Below, one piece after another: positions 46,360 to 55,632 of a stretch of DNA of 64,000 bases. Position 1 is the stretch's first letter, and every line of letters begins with the position of its first letter. This DNA comes from Novosphingobium barchaimii LL02 (GTDB lineage: Bacteria; Pseudomonadota; Alphaproteobacteria; Sphingomonadales; Sphingomonadaceae). The notes under the pieces are model-generated. The model was not told the origin of the DNA and searched no databases. It was given only the letters and a program-made list of their open reading frames with translations. The stretch is from assembly GCF_001046635.1 (NCBI RefSeq), contig NZ_KQ130454.1, positions 7,501 through 71,500 on the forward strand. The letters are read 5' to 3'. A program made the position numbers and the translations under genes.

Positions 46360-46952
46360 CACCGCCTGCCCGCCGCCAGCAGCGCCGCAACGATCCCGTC
46401 GAGCGACATCCTGCGCGCCGCACGGCACGCTTTCAGCGCCGCCTCGGGCATCGCGCGCGCATAAGCACTCGCCGGATCCTGCACGAGCGTCACCCCTCCC
46501 GCCTGCGCCACGGCGGCGAGACCCTGCGCCCCGTCCTCGTTGGCTCCCGTCAGCACCACGCCGACAAGAGCCGGACCATAGGCGTCCGCGGCGCTTTCGA
46601 ACAGCACGTCGATGGAGGGACGCGAGAAGAACACCTGCTCATCGCGTGAGAGCGAGATCGTCCCGCCCGGCTCCACCAGCATATGGTAATCGGGCGGCGC
46701 GAATGTCACGGTGCCGGGCAGGATGGGCTCCTTGTCCTCACCCTCGGCCACCGGCAGACGGCACTTGGCCGCGAACAGCGCCGTCAGTTCACTGCGCCGG
46801 CCCGCAGGGACGTGGACGACGATCAGCACTGGCAGCGTATAGTCTTCCGGCAGCGCGGGCAGGATGTGAAGCAGGGCCTGGATCGCCCCGGCCGAGGCGC
46901 CGATCACGACTGCATTGGGCGCCCCGCCCGCGCTTTGGCTCTGTTCGCTCAA
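46359..46952 (-). CDS. CheB-type methylesterase without receiver domain
   Basis: 197-residue stand-alone CheB catalytic domain. Catalytic triad: S20 in GASAG, H47 in VVHVPAG, D140 in GANEDGAQG. Chemotaxis CheB has an N-terminal receiver; this one does not, so regulation must come from elsewhere. No MCP, CheA or CheW gene is in the window. It overlaps cheR by four bases and the downstream kinase by one. Probably deamidates or demethylates a protein in a non-chemotaxis pathway. Confidence 0.9.
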   Translation of the reverse strand: MSEQSQSAGGAPNAVVIGASAGAIQALLHILPALPEDYTLPVLIVVHVPAGRRSELTALFAAKCRLPVAEGEDKEPILPGTVTFAPPDYHMLVEPGGTISLSRDEQVFFSRPSIDVLFESAADAYGPALVGVVLTGANEDGAQGLAAVAQAGGVTLVQDPASAYARAMPEAALKACRAARRMSLDGIVAALLAAGRR

Positions 46953-47776
46953 GCCTGGCGCCTCTGGTAGATCTTTTCCTCACGCACGAATTCCGAGAAG
47001 GCGCCGACATGTTCGGAAAAGCGCAAGGTTTCCTTCGAGCCCAGGCCGAGGAAACCGCCCCGCCCCAGCGAATCGCGAAACAGGCCGACCGCCCGGTCCT
47101 GAAGATCGCGATCGAAATAGATCATCACGTTGCGGCACGAGATCAGCTGCATCTCGGAAAACACCGCATCGGTGACCAGGCTGTGGTCGGAAAAGACCAC
47201 TCGGTCGCGCAGGGACTTGTCGAACACCGCGCCGCCGTAGCCCGTGCTGTAATAGTCCGAAAGCGATGCCTTGCCGCCCGCAAGCCGGTAGTTTTCGGTG
47301 AAGGCCTTCATCCGGTCCAACGGGTAGATGCCGCGCGATGCAGCCTCCAGCGCGTCCTGGTTGATGTCGGTTGCATAAAACAGCGTGCGGTCCTCCAGCC
47401 CTTCCTCACGGAACAGGATCGCGAAGGAATGGAGTTCCTCGCCCGCGCTGCACCCCGCGATCCAGACTTTCAGCGAGGGGTAGGTCTTGAGGTGCGGCAC
47501 CACCGTCTCGCGGATCGCCTTGAAGTACGACGGGTCGCGGAAGAAATCGCTGACCTGCACGGTCAGGAAACGCAGCACCCCTGCGGCGGCGGCGGGATCG
47601 TGCAGCAGCTTGTCCTGAAGCGCGGAGTACGTCGCCACCCCCTGCCGATCGCGCGCCTGCCGCAGCCGGCGCTTGATCGAAGCCTGCGCGTAATTGCGGA
47701 AGTCGTAGTGATAACGCCGGTAGAGCGCCTCCAGCAGGAGGCGGATCTCGATGTCCTCGATCTTTTCGTCTTCCAT
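46949..47776 (-). CDS. CheR-type protein methyltransferase
   Basis: 275-residue CheR: N-terminal helical domain (LLLEALYRRYHYDFRNYAQAS) followed by the SAM-binding fold with VWIAGCSAGEELHSFAI, TDINQDALEAA and ISCRNVMIYFD. It methylates Glu side chains using S-adenosylmethionine; the target here is not an obvious chemoreceptor and may be the kinase in the same operon. I chose the ATG at 47776, which matches the family start. It lies 13 bases downstream of the large kinase gene. Confidence 0.93.
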   Translation of the reverse strand: MEDEKIEDIEIRLLLEALYRRYHYDFRNYAQASIKRRLRQARDRQGVATYSALQDKLLHDPAAAAGVLRFLTVQVSDFFRDPSYFKAIRETVVPHLKTYPSLKVWIAGCSAGEELHSFAILFREEGLEDRTLFYATDINQDALEAASRGIYPLDRMKAFTENYRLAGGKASLSDYYSTGYGGAVFDKSLRDRVVFSDHSLVTDAVFSEMQLISCRNVMIYFDRDLQDRAVGLFRDSLGRGGFLGLGSKETLRFSEHVGAFSEFVREEKIYQRRQA

Positions 47777-47789
47777 GGTGCCCGCACCC

Positions 47790-50700
47790 TTAACGCGGCA
47801 TCCAGACGCGGACCAGCGAGAGCAGCTTGTCCACGTCCAGAGGCTTTGCCATGTAGTCGTTCGCACCGGATTCGATGCAGCGTTCCTGGTCGTCCGGCAT
47901 GGCCTTGGCGGTCAGTGCGATGACCGGTAGCTTGGTCCAGCGCGGGTCCTGCCGGATCGCACGGGTAGCGGTCAGCCCGTCCATGACCGGCATCATCACG
48001 TCCATCAGCACAAGATCTATACGCCGCGCCTCATCGCCTGATGCAGCTTCGAGCGCGTCGAGCGCTTCCTGCCCGTTGCGCGCGATTTCCACCACCGCGC
48101 CCTGCGGTTCGAGGATGTTGGTAAGCGAGAAGACGTTGCGCACGTCGTCCTCCACCACAAGGATGCGGCGACCTTCCAGGATGGCATCGCGGTTGCGCGC
48201 GGCACGGATCATGGTCTGCTGCTCGGGCGGCAGTTCGGTGACGACCTGGTGCAGGAACAGCGAGACCTCGTCGAGCAGGCGCTCGGGGGAACGCGCGCCC
48301 TTGATGATGATCGAATCCGAATAACGGCGCAGGCGCTGCTCGTCCTCGGCGGTAAGGTCGTGGCCGGTGTAGACGATCACCGGCGGGAACGAGTAGGCGT
48401 TCTCCTTCGAAAGCGTCTCCAGCAGCGAGAAGCCACTGGCATCCGGCAGGTTGAGGTCCAGCACCATACAATCGAACGTCTGCGTCCTGAGCGCTTCGAG
48501 ACACTCGGCGGCCGTGGCCACGCCAACCGTCTCCACCTCGCCCGTGGCGAGCAGCCTGCCCACCGCATCGCGCTGGACGTCATCGTCCTCAACGATCAGC
48601 ACGCGCCGCGCGTCGGACGCCAGCTTGGCGGTCAGCGCATCCAGCACACTGGCCAATTCCTCGCGCTTCACCGGCTTGATGAGGTAGCCGATCGCGCCGA
48701 GCGACAGCGCGGTCTGGGTGTGATCGCTGCCCGAGACGACGTGGACCGGGATGTGCCGCGTCTCGACGTCGCGCTTGAGGCGGTCAAGCAAAGCAAGACC
48801 CGACTGGTCGGGCAGGCCCACGTCCAGCACCACGGCATGCGGCTTGAAGGTGCGGGCAAGGTGCAACGCTTCCTCGGCGGTGCCGGTGACGAGGCACTGG
48901 AAGCCCATCTCCCGCGATATGTCGCGCACGATGCCCGCGAAGGAGGCGTCATCCTCCACTACCAGCAGCACGCGCTGGGTGGAGGTGAGCGCATCGCGGT
49001 CGTCTTCCACCTGCCGCTGCAAGGGCGCGGGGCGCGCCTTGGCGACCGGCGGGGCGGTGGCCGCCATCGGTGCGCGCAGACTTGCGGCTACAGGCTCCAC
49101 GCGCGCCGCCACCTCGCCGGGGTCATAGGCGACCGGCAGCGAAAGGGTGAAGCGACTGCCTTTTCCGGCCACGCTGGCAAGCGATATCGAGCCGCCAAGC
49201 AGACGCGCCAGTTCGCGCGAGATTGAAAGGCCAAGGCCGGTGCCGCCGTATTTGCGACTGACGGTGCCATCGGCCTGGCGGAACGCTTCGAAGATCGCCT
49301 TCTGCTGTTCCTCGGGAATGCCGATGCCGGTATCCACGACGGAAATCAGGAGGCGCTCATCGCCGTCCGGCTCCACTTCCAGACGGACGCTGCCTGCCTC
49401 GGTGAACTTGAATGCGTTGGAAAGCAGGTTCTTGAGAATCTGCTCGATACGCTGGCGATCGGTCTCGATCATGCTCGCCGAGCCGGGCGCGACGGCGATC
49501 TCGAAGGCCAGCTTGCGGTTCATGGCGATGGGCTGGAACACTTGCCGCAGATCGCCTGCCAGACGCTCGACCAGCACCGATTCCGGCCTGATCTGGAGGT
49601 GGCCCGCCTCGATCTTCGACAAGTCGAGAATGTCGTTGATGAGCGCCAGCAGATCGTTGCCGGCGGACTCGATCGTGCGGGCATACTGGACCTGCTCGCC
49701 GGTCAGGTTTTCGCCCCGATTGTCGCCCAGCAGCTTGGAAAGGATCAAAAGCGAATTGAGCGGCGTGCGCAGCTCATGGCTCATGTTCGCAAGGAAGTCG
49801 GACTTGTAGCGGCTCGCCTGTTCCAGCTCGCGCGCCTTGAGTTCGACGGCGGAGTTGGACCGGGCCAGATCGTCGCGCTGGGATTCCAGAAGCTGCGCCT
49901 GTTCCTCAAGCTGCGAGTTGGTCTGCTCGAGCTCGACCTGCTGCTGTTCGAGGTTCGCGGCCGATTCCTTGAGCGCACGGCCCTGCTCTTCCAGCTCCTC
50001 GTTGGATACGCGCAGTTCCTCGCTCTGGACCTGCAATTCCTCGGTATGGTGCTGCAATTGCGCGCGGTAGCGGGCCGAACGCAGGCCCACGCCCACCGCG
50101 CCAGAAATCTCGGACAAGAACGCCAGAATCTGGTTATCGACCGGTTGCAGGAAGCCCAGCTCGATCACACCCTGCACCGTCTTGTCCGCAAAGACCGGCG
50201 CGATCAGCAGATGGCGCGGCTTGTCGCTGCCGAAGGTGGAGCCGATGGTCAGGTAGCCATCGGGAATGTCGGCCAGCAGGACCGGCTCGCCGTCCGCCGC
50301 GACTTGGCCCAGCAGGCCCTGACGCAAGGAAAAACGCTCCACCAGCTGCGCATCGGCCGGTACGCCGTAGGAGGCGACGCGCCGGTAATGCCCGCCCTCA
50401 GCGGCGAACATCGCCCCGGCCTGCGCGCCTGTGAAACGGACCAGAAAGGCCAGCACGCTCTCGCCCAGCTGCTCGCTGTTCTGGTCTCCCAGCATGACGG
50501 CGCCGAGATCGACCTGCCCGGCCTGAAGCCACTGCTGGCGATCGGCCGCGACTGCCGCGCGGCGAATCAGCAGGCCGATCGCCAGCGTCAGGACGATTCC
50601 CAATGCGCAGGACAGCACGCCGCTGACCCATGCCGAGCGATAGGCCTGCGCCATCTCTGCCTGCCGGTCGAGTCGCAGCCGCGCTTCTTCCTGATGCATG

Positions 50701-51209
50701 GTGTCGAGCTGCGCGCGTACTTCGTCCATCTCGATCTTGCCGCGATCGGTCTCGACGATGGCAAGCGCGGCGCCGATGCCGACATTCTTGCGCACCTCGA
50801 CGGTTTCCTTCAGCTCCGCCAGCTTGCCGTCGATATGGCGGCGCAGGGGCTCAAGCCGGGCCTGCTGCTGCGAATTGTCGCGCGTCAGGGTCGCGATGGT
50901 CTCGAAGCGCTGGTCGACGTCGGCCACCGCACGATTGTAGGGCGCAAGATAGCTGTCCTTGCCGGTTAACAGATAGCCGCGCTGGCCGGTCTCGGCGTCC
51001 TGCAAGGAGGACACCAGCGCATTCACAGCCACGATCACCTCGTGCGAATGGGCGATCTTCTGCGCATCGTCGCGCAGCACGCGGACGTTGAAATAGGCGA
51101 CCGTCCCGCTGACGAGGAAGAACAGCACCGCCACAATAAGGCCGAATGCGGAGCGGGGATCGAGGCCGCGTTTCGAAGGAGAGCCAACGCGATGAGACGT
51201 AACTTGCAT
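47790..51209 (-). CDS. CHASE3-GAF hybrid histidine kinase with three receiver domains
   Basis: 1139 residues. Membrane helix 21-40, CHASE3 periplasmic sensor (about 45-195, with the DAETGQRGYLLTG motif), helix 197-215, GAF (about 240-375), a long coiled coil (380-470), HisKA with H478 in ANMSHELRTPLNS, HATPase (NLLSNAFKFTE, DTGIGIP, GTGLGLSI), and three receivers (about 765-880, 890-1005, 1020-1135; LDVGLPDQ, LDLNLPDAS, MDVMMPVMDG). First gene of a four-gene operon with cheR, cheB and a REC-kinase; together they look like one adaptive signalling unit. Confidence 0.95.
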   Translation of the reverse strand: MQVTSHRVGSPSKRGLDPRSAFGLIVAVLFFLVSGTVAYFNVRVLRDDAQKIAHSHEVIVAVNALVSSLQDAETGQRGYLLTGKDSYLAPYNRAVADVDQRFETIATLTRDNSQQQARLEPLRRHIDGKLAELKETVEVRKNVGIGAALAIVETDRGKIEMDEVRAQLDTMHQEEARLRLDRQAEMAQAYRSAWVSGVLSCALGIVLTLAIGLLIRRAAVAADRQQWLQAGQVDLGAVMLGDQNSEQLGESVLAFLVRFTGAQAGAMFAAEGGHYRRVASYGVPADAQLVERFSLRQGLLGQVAADGEPVLLADIPDGYLTIGSTFGSDKPRHLLIAPVFADKTVQGVIELGFLQPVDNQILAFLSEISGAVGVGLRSARYRAQLQHHTEELQVQSEELRVSNEELEEQGRALKESAANLEQQQVELEQTNSQLEEQAQLLESQRDDLARSNSAVELKARELEQASRYKSDFLANMSHELRTPLNSLLILSKLLGDNRGENLTGEQVQYARTIESAGNDLLALINDILDLSKIEAGHLQIRPESVLVERLAGDLRQVFQPIAMNRKLAFEIAVAPGSASMIETDRQRIEQILKNLLSNAFKFTEAGSVRLEVEPDGDERLLISVVDTGIGIPEEQQKAIFEAFRQADGTVSRKYGGTGLGLSISRELARLLGGSISLASVAGKGSRFTLSLPVAYDPGEVAARVEPVAASLRAPMAATAPPVAKARPAPLQRQVEDDRDALTSTQRVLLVVEDDASFAGIVRDISREMGFQCLVTGTAEEALHLARTFKPHAVVLDVGLPDQSGLALLDRLKRDVETRHIPVHVVSGSDHTQTALSLGAIGYLIKPVKREELASVLDALTAKLASDARRVLIVEDDDVQRDAVGRLLATGEVETVGVATAAECLEALRTQTFDCMVLDLNLPDASGFSLLETLSKENAYSFPPVIVYTGHDLTAEDEQRLRRYSDSIIIKGARSPERLLDEVSLFLHQVVTELPPEQQTMIRAARNRDAILEGRRILVVEDDVRNVFSLTNILEPQGAVVEIARNGQEALDALEAASGDEARRIDLVLMDVMMPVMDGLTATRAIRQDPRWTKLPVIALTAKAMPDDQERCIESGANDYMAKPLDVDKLLSLVRVWMPR

Positions 51210-51316
51210 TTACCTGCCAGAATGGGATCGCCGGAAGGGTCTCGCTTGCGGTGATTCCGAGGCAAGATCAAGGTATTCCGACCATGCCCGCGCCGGATCG
51301 GCACCCTGACCCCGCC

Positions 51317-51784
51317 TCACCGTCGCTGACGGCGGGGCCGCAGCGCATCTCGCATCGCGAAGCTGGAACTGATCCGCGTCACCCCCGGCAGGCGTGAGAG
51401 GACTTCGCCGTGGATTGCCTCGTAGGCGGCCACGCTTTCCGTACGCAGGCGCAGCCAGTAATCCACATCGCCGGTCATCAGGAAGCATTCACGAACTTCC
51501 GGGCATTGGCGCACCGCATGTTCGAAGCGCGAAAGATAATCGTCGGTCTGCCGGTCGAGCGTGACCTGGACCAGGATGTCGACGCCGCGGTCATCGTCTT
51601 CATGCGGGCCCGTGATCACCGTGTAGCCGCGAATCACGCCGCGATCCTCAAGGATCTTGATCCGGCGCAGACAGGCCGAAGGCGACAGGCCCACGTCCTG
51701 CGCGATCTCGGAATTCGGACGCCGCCCGTCGACGCGCAGCAGGCGCAGGATGGCGCGATCGATGTTGTCGGGAGTCCATGACAT
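51317..51784 (-). CDS. Lrp/AsnC-family regulator (DadR-like)
   Basis: 155-residue Lrp-type regulator: N-terminal winged helix (IDRAILRLLRVDGRRPNSEIA and LSPSACLRRIKILEDRGVI) and C-terminal ligand-binding RAM domain (CPEVRECFLMTGDVDYWLRL). It is divergent from the alanine racemase/dadA operon, the arrangement seen for DadR, which activates D-alanine catabolism on sensing alanine. I chose the ATG at 51784; a longer in-frame start exists upstream. Confidence 0.92.
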   Translation of the reverse strand: MSWTPDNIDRAILRLLRVDGRRPNSEIAQDVGLSPSACLRRIKILEDRGVIRGYTVITGPHEDDDRGVDILVQVTLDRQTDDYLSRFEHAVRQCPEVRECFLMTGDVDYWLRLRTESVAAYEAIHGEVLSRLPGVTRISSSFAMRDALRPRRQRR

Positions 51785-51816
51785 GGTATTGCACACACTT
51801 CGCATGAAGTTGCAGG

Positions 51817-51837
51817 ATACCGCACAATGTAGCGGAT
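51817..51837. promoter_or_regulatory. Possible Lrp-type operator in the dad divergent region
   Basis: ATACCGCACAATGTAGCGGAT has arms AT-x-CCGC and GCGG-AT around eight bases. It lies between the divergent Lrp-type gene and the racemase gene, the right place for a DadR-like site. Weak by sequence. Confidence 0.3.
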
Positions 51838-51870
51838 CATGCTGCTGTCTGGCAGAAAATTCGGTGGAGC

Positions 51871-53043
51871 ATGCGATATGATCATCCATCCGGCCAGCGC
51901 CGGGAAAACAACGCGGGGGCTTTCGTGACGGCCGGTGCAGTCCTGACCATCGATTTTGAGGCTCTGGCCGCGAATTATCGCCTGCTCTGCCGGCAGGTCG
52001 CACCGGCGCGGGTGGCCGGCGTGGTCAAGGCGGACGGCTATGGCCTGGGCGCCGCCAACGTCGCCCGCACCCTGATCGACGCAGGCTGCCGCCACCTTTT
52101 CGTGGCGCTGCTGGGCGAAGCCGAGGCGCTGATGCCAGACCTGCCCGGCGACATTCCGCTTTATGTCCTCAACGGCCTGATGCCGGGCGCCGAGGCCCAG
52201 TGCCTGGCGATCGGCGCGATCCCGGTGCTCAATTCTCTCGACCAGGTGGAACGCTGGGCCGCGCTGGCCGCAGCGCGGGGGCGCGTGCTGCCCGGTGTGC
52301 TGCAGGTCGACACCGGCATGTCGCGCATGGGTATGCCGGCGGATGAGATCGACGCGCTGCTGGCCGCCCCCGGCCTCCTCGAACACATCGACCTGCGCCT
52401 CATCATGAGCCACCTGGCCTGCGCGGACGAGCCTGCCGACGCCGCCAACGCCGCGCAGGCAAGCCGCTTCGAGGCGATCACCGCGCGGTTCCCGCATGTG
52501 CCGCGCGCGCTGGACAACAGCGGCGGCGCGTTCCTGGCCCGCGGCCATTTCGACATCGTGCGCGCCGGAATCGCCCTGTACGGCGGTGCGCCCTCGGACG
52601 GGGCGAACCCGATGCAGGCCGTCATCGCCCTCGACGCGCGCATTGCCCAGTTGCGCACGGTCCCCGCCGGCACCGGCGTGGGTTACGGCCTGACCCATCA
52701 CGTCACCCGCGAAAGCCGCATCGCCACGATCCCGGTGGGCTATGCCGATGGCTGGCCCCGCTGCCTGGGCAACCGGGGCAGCGCCTTCATCGCCGGCATC
52801 CGCGTGCCGGTGGTCGGCCGGGTGTCGATGGACAGTATCACCCTGGACGTGACCGAGGTTCCGCTTGAGCACCTTTATCCCGGTGCGCCGGTGGAACTGA
52901 TTGGGCCGCACCAGACCCTTGACGCTGTGGCAGCGGATGCGGGCACGATCTCCTACGAAATCCTCACCCAGCTCAGCCGCCGGTACGAACGGGTCCATCT
53001 GCCCGCCCAAGCCCGCGTGCCCGACCGGAGCAGCGCAGCATGA
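51871..53043 (+). CDS. dadX: Alanine racemase, catabolic (DadX-type)
   Basis: 390 residues from the ATG at 51871. PLP lysine K53 in [10 protein letters not shown]; second catalytic base Y272 in [10 protein letters not shown]; terminal [14 protein letters not shown]. It converts L-alanine to D-alanine for DadA. The first 19 residues are outside the family alignment, so the GTG at 51926 (giving [14 protein letters not shown]) may be the true start. Its stop overlaps the dadA start (ATGA). Position in a dad operon points to the catabolic rather than the wall-synthesis isozyme. Confidence 0.92.
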   Translation: MRYDHPSGQRRENNAGAFVTAGAVLTIDFEALAANYRLLCRQVAPARVAGVVKADGYGLGAANVARTLIDAGCRHLFVALLGEAEALMPDLPGDIPLYVLNGLMPGAEAQCLAIGAIPVLNSLDQVERWAALAAARGRVLPGVLQVDTGMSRMGMPADEIDALLAAPGLLEHIDLRLIMSHLACADEPADAANAAQASRFEAITARFPHVPRALDNSGGAFLARGHFDIVRAGIALYGGAPSDGANPMQAVIALDARIAQLRTVPAGTGVGYGLTHHVTRESRIATIPVGYADGWPRCLGNRGSAFIAGIRVPVVGRVSMDSITLDVTEVPLEHLYPGAPVELIGPHQTLDAVAADAGTISYEILTQLSRRYERVHLPAQARVPDRSSAA

Positions 53044-54317
53044 AGATCGCGATTCTCGGCAGCGGCGTCATCGGGGTGACCTCGGCGTGGTATCTGGCGC
53101 AGGCGGGGCACGAGGTCGTCGTCGTCGACCGCCAGAGCGGCCCGGCGCTGGAAACCAGCTTTGCCAATGCGGGCGAGATTTCGCCCGGATATGCCTCCCC
53201 CTGGGCGGCGCCGGGCATTCCCATGAAGGCCGTGCGCTGGCTGATGATGCGCCACGCACCGCTGATCCTGCGCCCCCACGCGGACATGGCGATGCTGCGC
53301 TGGCTGACGGCGATGCTGGGCAACTGCAATGCCCGCGACTATGCGATCAACAAGAGCCGCATGGTCCGCCTCGCCGAATTCAGCCGCGACCGTCTGATCG
53401 AGCTGCGCACGGGCACCGGCATCAGCTACGACGAGCGCAGCCAGGGCACGCTCCAGTTATTCCGCGAGCAGAAGCAGCTTGACGGAGTGGGCAAGGATAT
53501 CGCCGTGCTGAAGGCAGACGGCGTGCCGTTCGAGGTTCTCGACCCCGCCGGATGCGTGGCCGCCGAACCCGGCCTTGCCCATAGCGAGGTGCCGCTGGCG
53601 GGCGGTCTGCGCCTGCCGCACGACGAAACCGGAGACTGCTTCAAGTTCACCAATGCCCTTGCGCGAATGGCGGCGGCGCAGGGCGTGCGGTTCCTGAACG
53701 ACACTGCGGTCACCCGGCTTGCCGTCGACGGCGGGCGGATTGCCCACGTAGAGATCGCCCATCCCGAAACTGGCGCCGGAAACCTTGTCGCCGACGCCTA
53801 TCTGGTGGCGATGGGCAGCTATTCTCCGCAACTGGTGGCGCCGCTGGGCATTCGCCTGCCGGTCTACCCGGTGAAGGGCTATTCGATCACCGTGCCCATC
53901 GTGGACGAGGCGCGCGCGCCTGTCTCCACCCTGCTGGACGAAAGCTACAAGGTGGCGATCACCCGGTTGGGGGACCGTATCCGTGTTGGCGGCATGGCCG
54001 AGATTTCCGGCTTTACCAAGGACTTGCCGCCAGCCCGCCGGGCAACTCTGGAGCATTCGGCCGGCTCGCTGTTCCCCGGCGCCGGCGACATGTCGGCCGC
54101 ATCGTTCTGGTGCGGACTGCGCCCGATGACGCCGGACAGCACACCGGTGATCGGGGCGACCAGGGTGCCCAACCTGTTTCTCAATACCGGCCACGGCACG
54201 CTGGGCTGGACGATGGCCTGCGGATCGGCCCACGTCATCGCCGATATCATCGCCGGGCGCACCCCCGCGATCGAGACGGCGGACCTTGCGATCAGCCGCT
54301 ACCGTAATGCCGCTTAA
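53040..54317 (+). CDS. dadA: D-amino acid dehydrogenase DadA
   Basis: 425-residue FAD-dependent dehydrogenase that oxidises D-alanine to pyruvate and passes electrons to the respiratory chain. FAD-binding GxGxxG at residues 7-12 ([19 protein letters not shown]); family segments [31 protein letters not shown] and the C-terminal [16 protein letters not shown] plus [13 protein letters not shown]. Membrane-associated on the cytoplasmic side. Coupled to dadX upstream; ridA follows 42 bases downstream. Confidence 0.96.
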   Translation: MKIAILGSGVIGVTSAWYLAQAGHEVVVVDRQSGPALETSFANAGEISPGYASPWAAPGIPMKAVRWLMMRHAPLILRPHADMAMLRWLTAMLGNCNARDYAINKSRMVRLAEFSRDRLIELRTGTGISYDERSQGTLQLFREQKQLDGVGKDIAVLKADGVPFEVLDPAGCVAAEPGLAHSEVPLAGGLRLPHDETGDCFKFTNALARMAAAQGVRFLNDTAVTRLAVDGGRIAHVEIAHPETGAGNLVADAYLVAMGSYSPQLVAPLGIRLPVYPVKGYSITVPIVDEARAPVSTLLDESYKVAITRLGDRIRVGGMAEISGFTKDLPPARRATLEHSAGSLFPGAGDMSAASFWCGLRPMTPDSTPVIGATRVPNLFLNTGHGTLGWTMACGSAHVIADIIAGRTPAIETADLAISRYRNAA

Positions 54318-54359
54318 ACGCACCCAGCCGGACACGGCGACCACGCAAAAGGACCGACA

Positions 54360-54707
54360 ATGACCATCACCCGTATCGACCAGGGCGCCCGCATGAGCGA
54401 GGCCGTGATCCACGGCGACACCATCTACCTCGCCGGTCAGGTGGGCGAAGAAGGCGCCAGCGTTACCGAGCAGACGAAGACCACCCTCGCCGAAATCGAG
54501 GCCCTGCTGGAGAAGACCGGCAGCAGCAAGGACCACCTGCTGATGGCCACGATCTGGCTGGCCGATATTGCCGACTTCGAGGAAATGAACGCCGTGTGGG
54601 ATGCCTGGATCGCCGGCCACCCCGCCCCGGCCCGCGCCACCAGCGAAGGCAGGCTGGCCGCGCCCGGCTACAAGGTCGAGATCATCGTCACCGCCGCCAG
54701 GGCCTGA
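54360..54707 (+). CDS. RidA-family enamine/imine deaminase
   Basis: 115-residue YjgF/YER057c/UK114 (RidA) protein. It hydrolyses reactive enamine or imine intermediates released by amino-acid-converting enzymes, and so fits behind the racemase and DadA. Family segments: IYLAGQVGE, TKTTLAEIEALLEKTGSSKDHLL, and the active-site Arg region HPAPARATSEGRLA. ATG at 54360 with AAAGGA upstream. Last gene of the dad operon. Confidence 0.92.
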   Translation: MTITRIDQGARMSEAVIHGDTIYLAGQVGEEGASVTEQTKTTLAEIEALLEKTGSSKDHLLMATIWLADIADFEEMNAVWDAWIAGHPAPARATSEGRLAAPGYKVEIIVTAARA

Positions 54708-54763
54708 CGCGGAACTTGCGCGGCGCCTCCTCGGGCCCGCGCGCCGTGCCGTCGGCACCGATC

Positions 54764-54792
54764 TTGACATTAATAACCATATAGGTTATATG
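54764..54792 (+). promoter_or_regulatory. Strong sigma70-type promoter with embedded palindrome
   Basis: A perfect -35 TTGACA (54764-54769), a 17-base spacer and a -10-like TATATG (54787-54792). The spacer and -10 overlap the palindrome ATAACCATATAGGTTAT (54773-54789; six-base arms). This is the best sigma70-like promoter I see in the window. Expected transcription start is about 54799, directly before a foldable non-coding stretch. Confidence 0.6.
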
Positions 54793-54798
54793 CTGCGG

Positions 54799-55050
54799 CG
54801 TGACGGGTCGGGGGTGTGTAGCTGACACTCCATGCTCCCGGCGCGGCCGGCGTCCGGTGCGGACCGGACAAGCCGCAAATCAGGGATGCGTGGATGAACT
54901 TGAGGGTGTGCCCTCAGGGAAGAGGGCAAGAGTGCGAACCCGCCCCCTCACCCCCATGCACCGCAGGGTCGAGCTGGAAGTCCCACGAGGTCACGCCCCT
55001 TACCAGCCGTTCGCAGACAAAAGGCAGGGCCCAGCACTAGTCGCCTGATG
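54799..55050 (+). ncRNA. Candidate structured non-coding RNA in a 513-base gap
   Basis: The gap 54708-55220 holds no convincing gene. From the predicted start at 54799 the sequence can form nested stems: GCGGC 54843 with GCCGC 54872, enclosing GTCCG/CGGAC with a three-base loop; GAGGG 54902 with CCCTC 54911; and TGCGTGG 54887 with CCATGCA 54954 enclosing that hairpin. I found no match to RNase P, SRP RNA, 6S, tmRNA, cobalamin or TPP riboswitch landmarks. It may be an independent RNA, a decayed group II intron or other mobile relic, or a long leader of the MerC gene. An 82-codon open frame here (54800-55048) resembles nothing. Confidence 0.35.
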
Positions 55051-55170
55051 CTGGCGACCAAACCCAGCGCCGGCCGCAGCCCGTCCGCTGAATTTCCCTG
55101 GCGTTACCCCGCGCTCGCCGGCGGGCAATGGCGCGCGGCGAAATTCCTCGTCTCAACCATCTTGAAATTA

Positions 55171-55183
55171 TGATACGTTATCA
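55171..55183. promoter_or_regulatory. Zur-like operator upstream of the MerC-domain gene
   Basis: TGATACGTTATCA is a near-perfect palindrome 38 bases before the gene. Its TGATACGTTA core recurs upstream of the zinc-type receptor at 57859, suggesting common control by a Fur-family zinc regulator. Confidence 0.5.
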
Positions 55184-55220
55184 CATATCAATCTTTCAAG
55201 TTCCCAATCGAAAGACCGAT

Positions 55221-55622
55221 ATGACCGTTCAGACACCCGGCGCCCGCGTGGAAGGCATTCTGGACGGGTTCGCGGTCTGCGCCTCGTTCGCGTGCATGGT
55301 GCACTGCCTTGCACTGCCGCTGGTGCTGGCGGCGCTGCCCGCCGTGGCGGACCGGATCGACGCGGGCGAAGGCTTCCACGCGGTCGTCCTGCTGATCGCC
55401 TTGCCGACAAGCGCGCTGGCGCTGGTCGGGGGCTGGCGCCGTCACCGGGCTTTCGGTCCGCTGGTGGTCGGGATTGTAGGATTGCTGCTGATGGGCTTCG
55501 GACTGGTCTTCGCCGAGACGCATGCCCTGGAGACGGGGCTGACAGTCGCCGGCAGCCTGCTGCTTGCCGCAGCCCATATCGCCAACTGGCAGCGCCGCAG
55601 CGCGGTGCGCTGCGGCGGTTGA
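55221..55622 (+). CDS. MerC-domain membrane protein
   Basis: 133-residue MerC-domain protein with four hydrophobic helices. The first carries the family Cys/His site FAVCASFACMVHCLALPLVL. In mer operons MerC imports mercury, but no other mer gene is here. Next to a ZnuD-like receptor and behind a Zur-like box, zinc handling is more likely. I chose the ATG at 55221 (MTVQTPG); a longer frame would start upstream of the operator. It converges on the receptor gene with 10 bases between stops. Confidence 0.85.
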   Translation: MTVQTPGARVEGILDGFAVCASFACMVHCLALPLVLAALPAVADRIDAGEGFHAVVLLIALPTSALALVGGWRRHRAFGPLVVGIVGLLLMGFGLVFAETHALETGLTVAGSLLLAAAHIANWQRRSAVRCGG

Positions 55623-55632
55623 ACCGGCTCCT

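Noticed and set aside
54800-55048. 82-codon frame in the intergenic gap
   Set aside because: Very rich in Arg and Pro, no ribosome site, and overlaps the foldable stretch; treated as non-coding.
54793-55220. Cobalamin, TPP or SAM riboswitch before the MerC gene
   Set aside because: No B12 box, no TPP core motif and no SAM-type core could be found.
55221-55622. Mercury-resistance operon
   Set aside because: Only MerC is present; no merR, merT, merP or merA, and the zinc-type context is a better fit.
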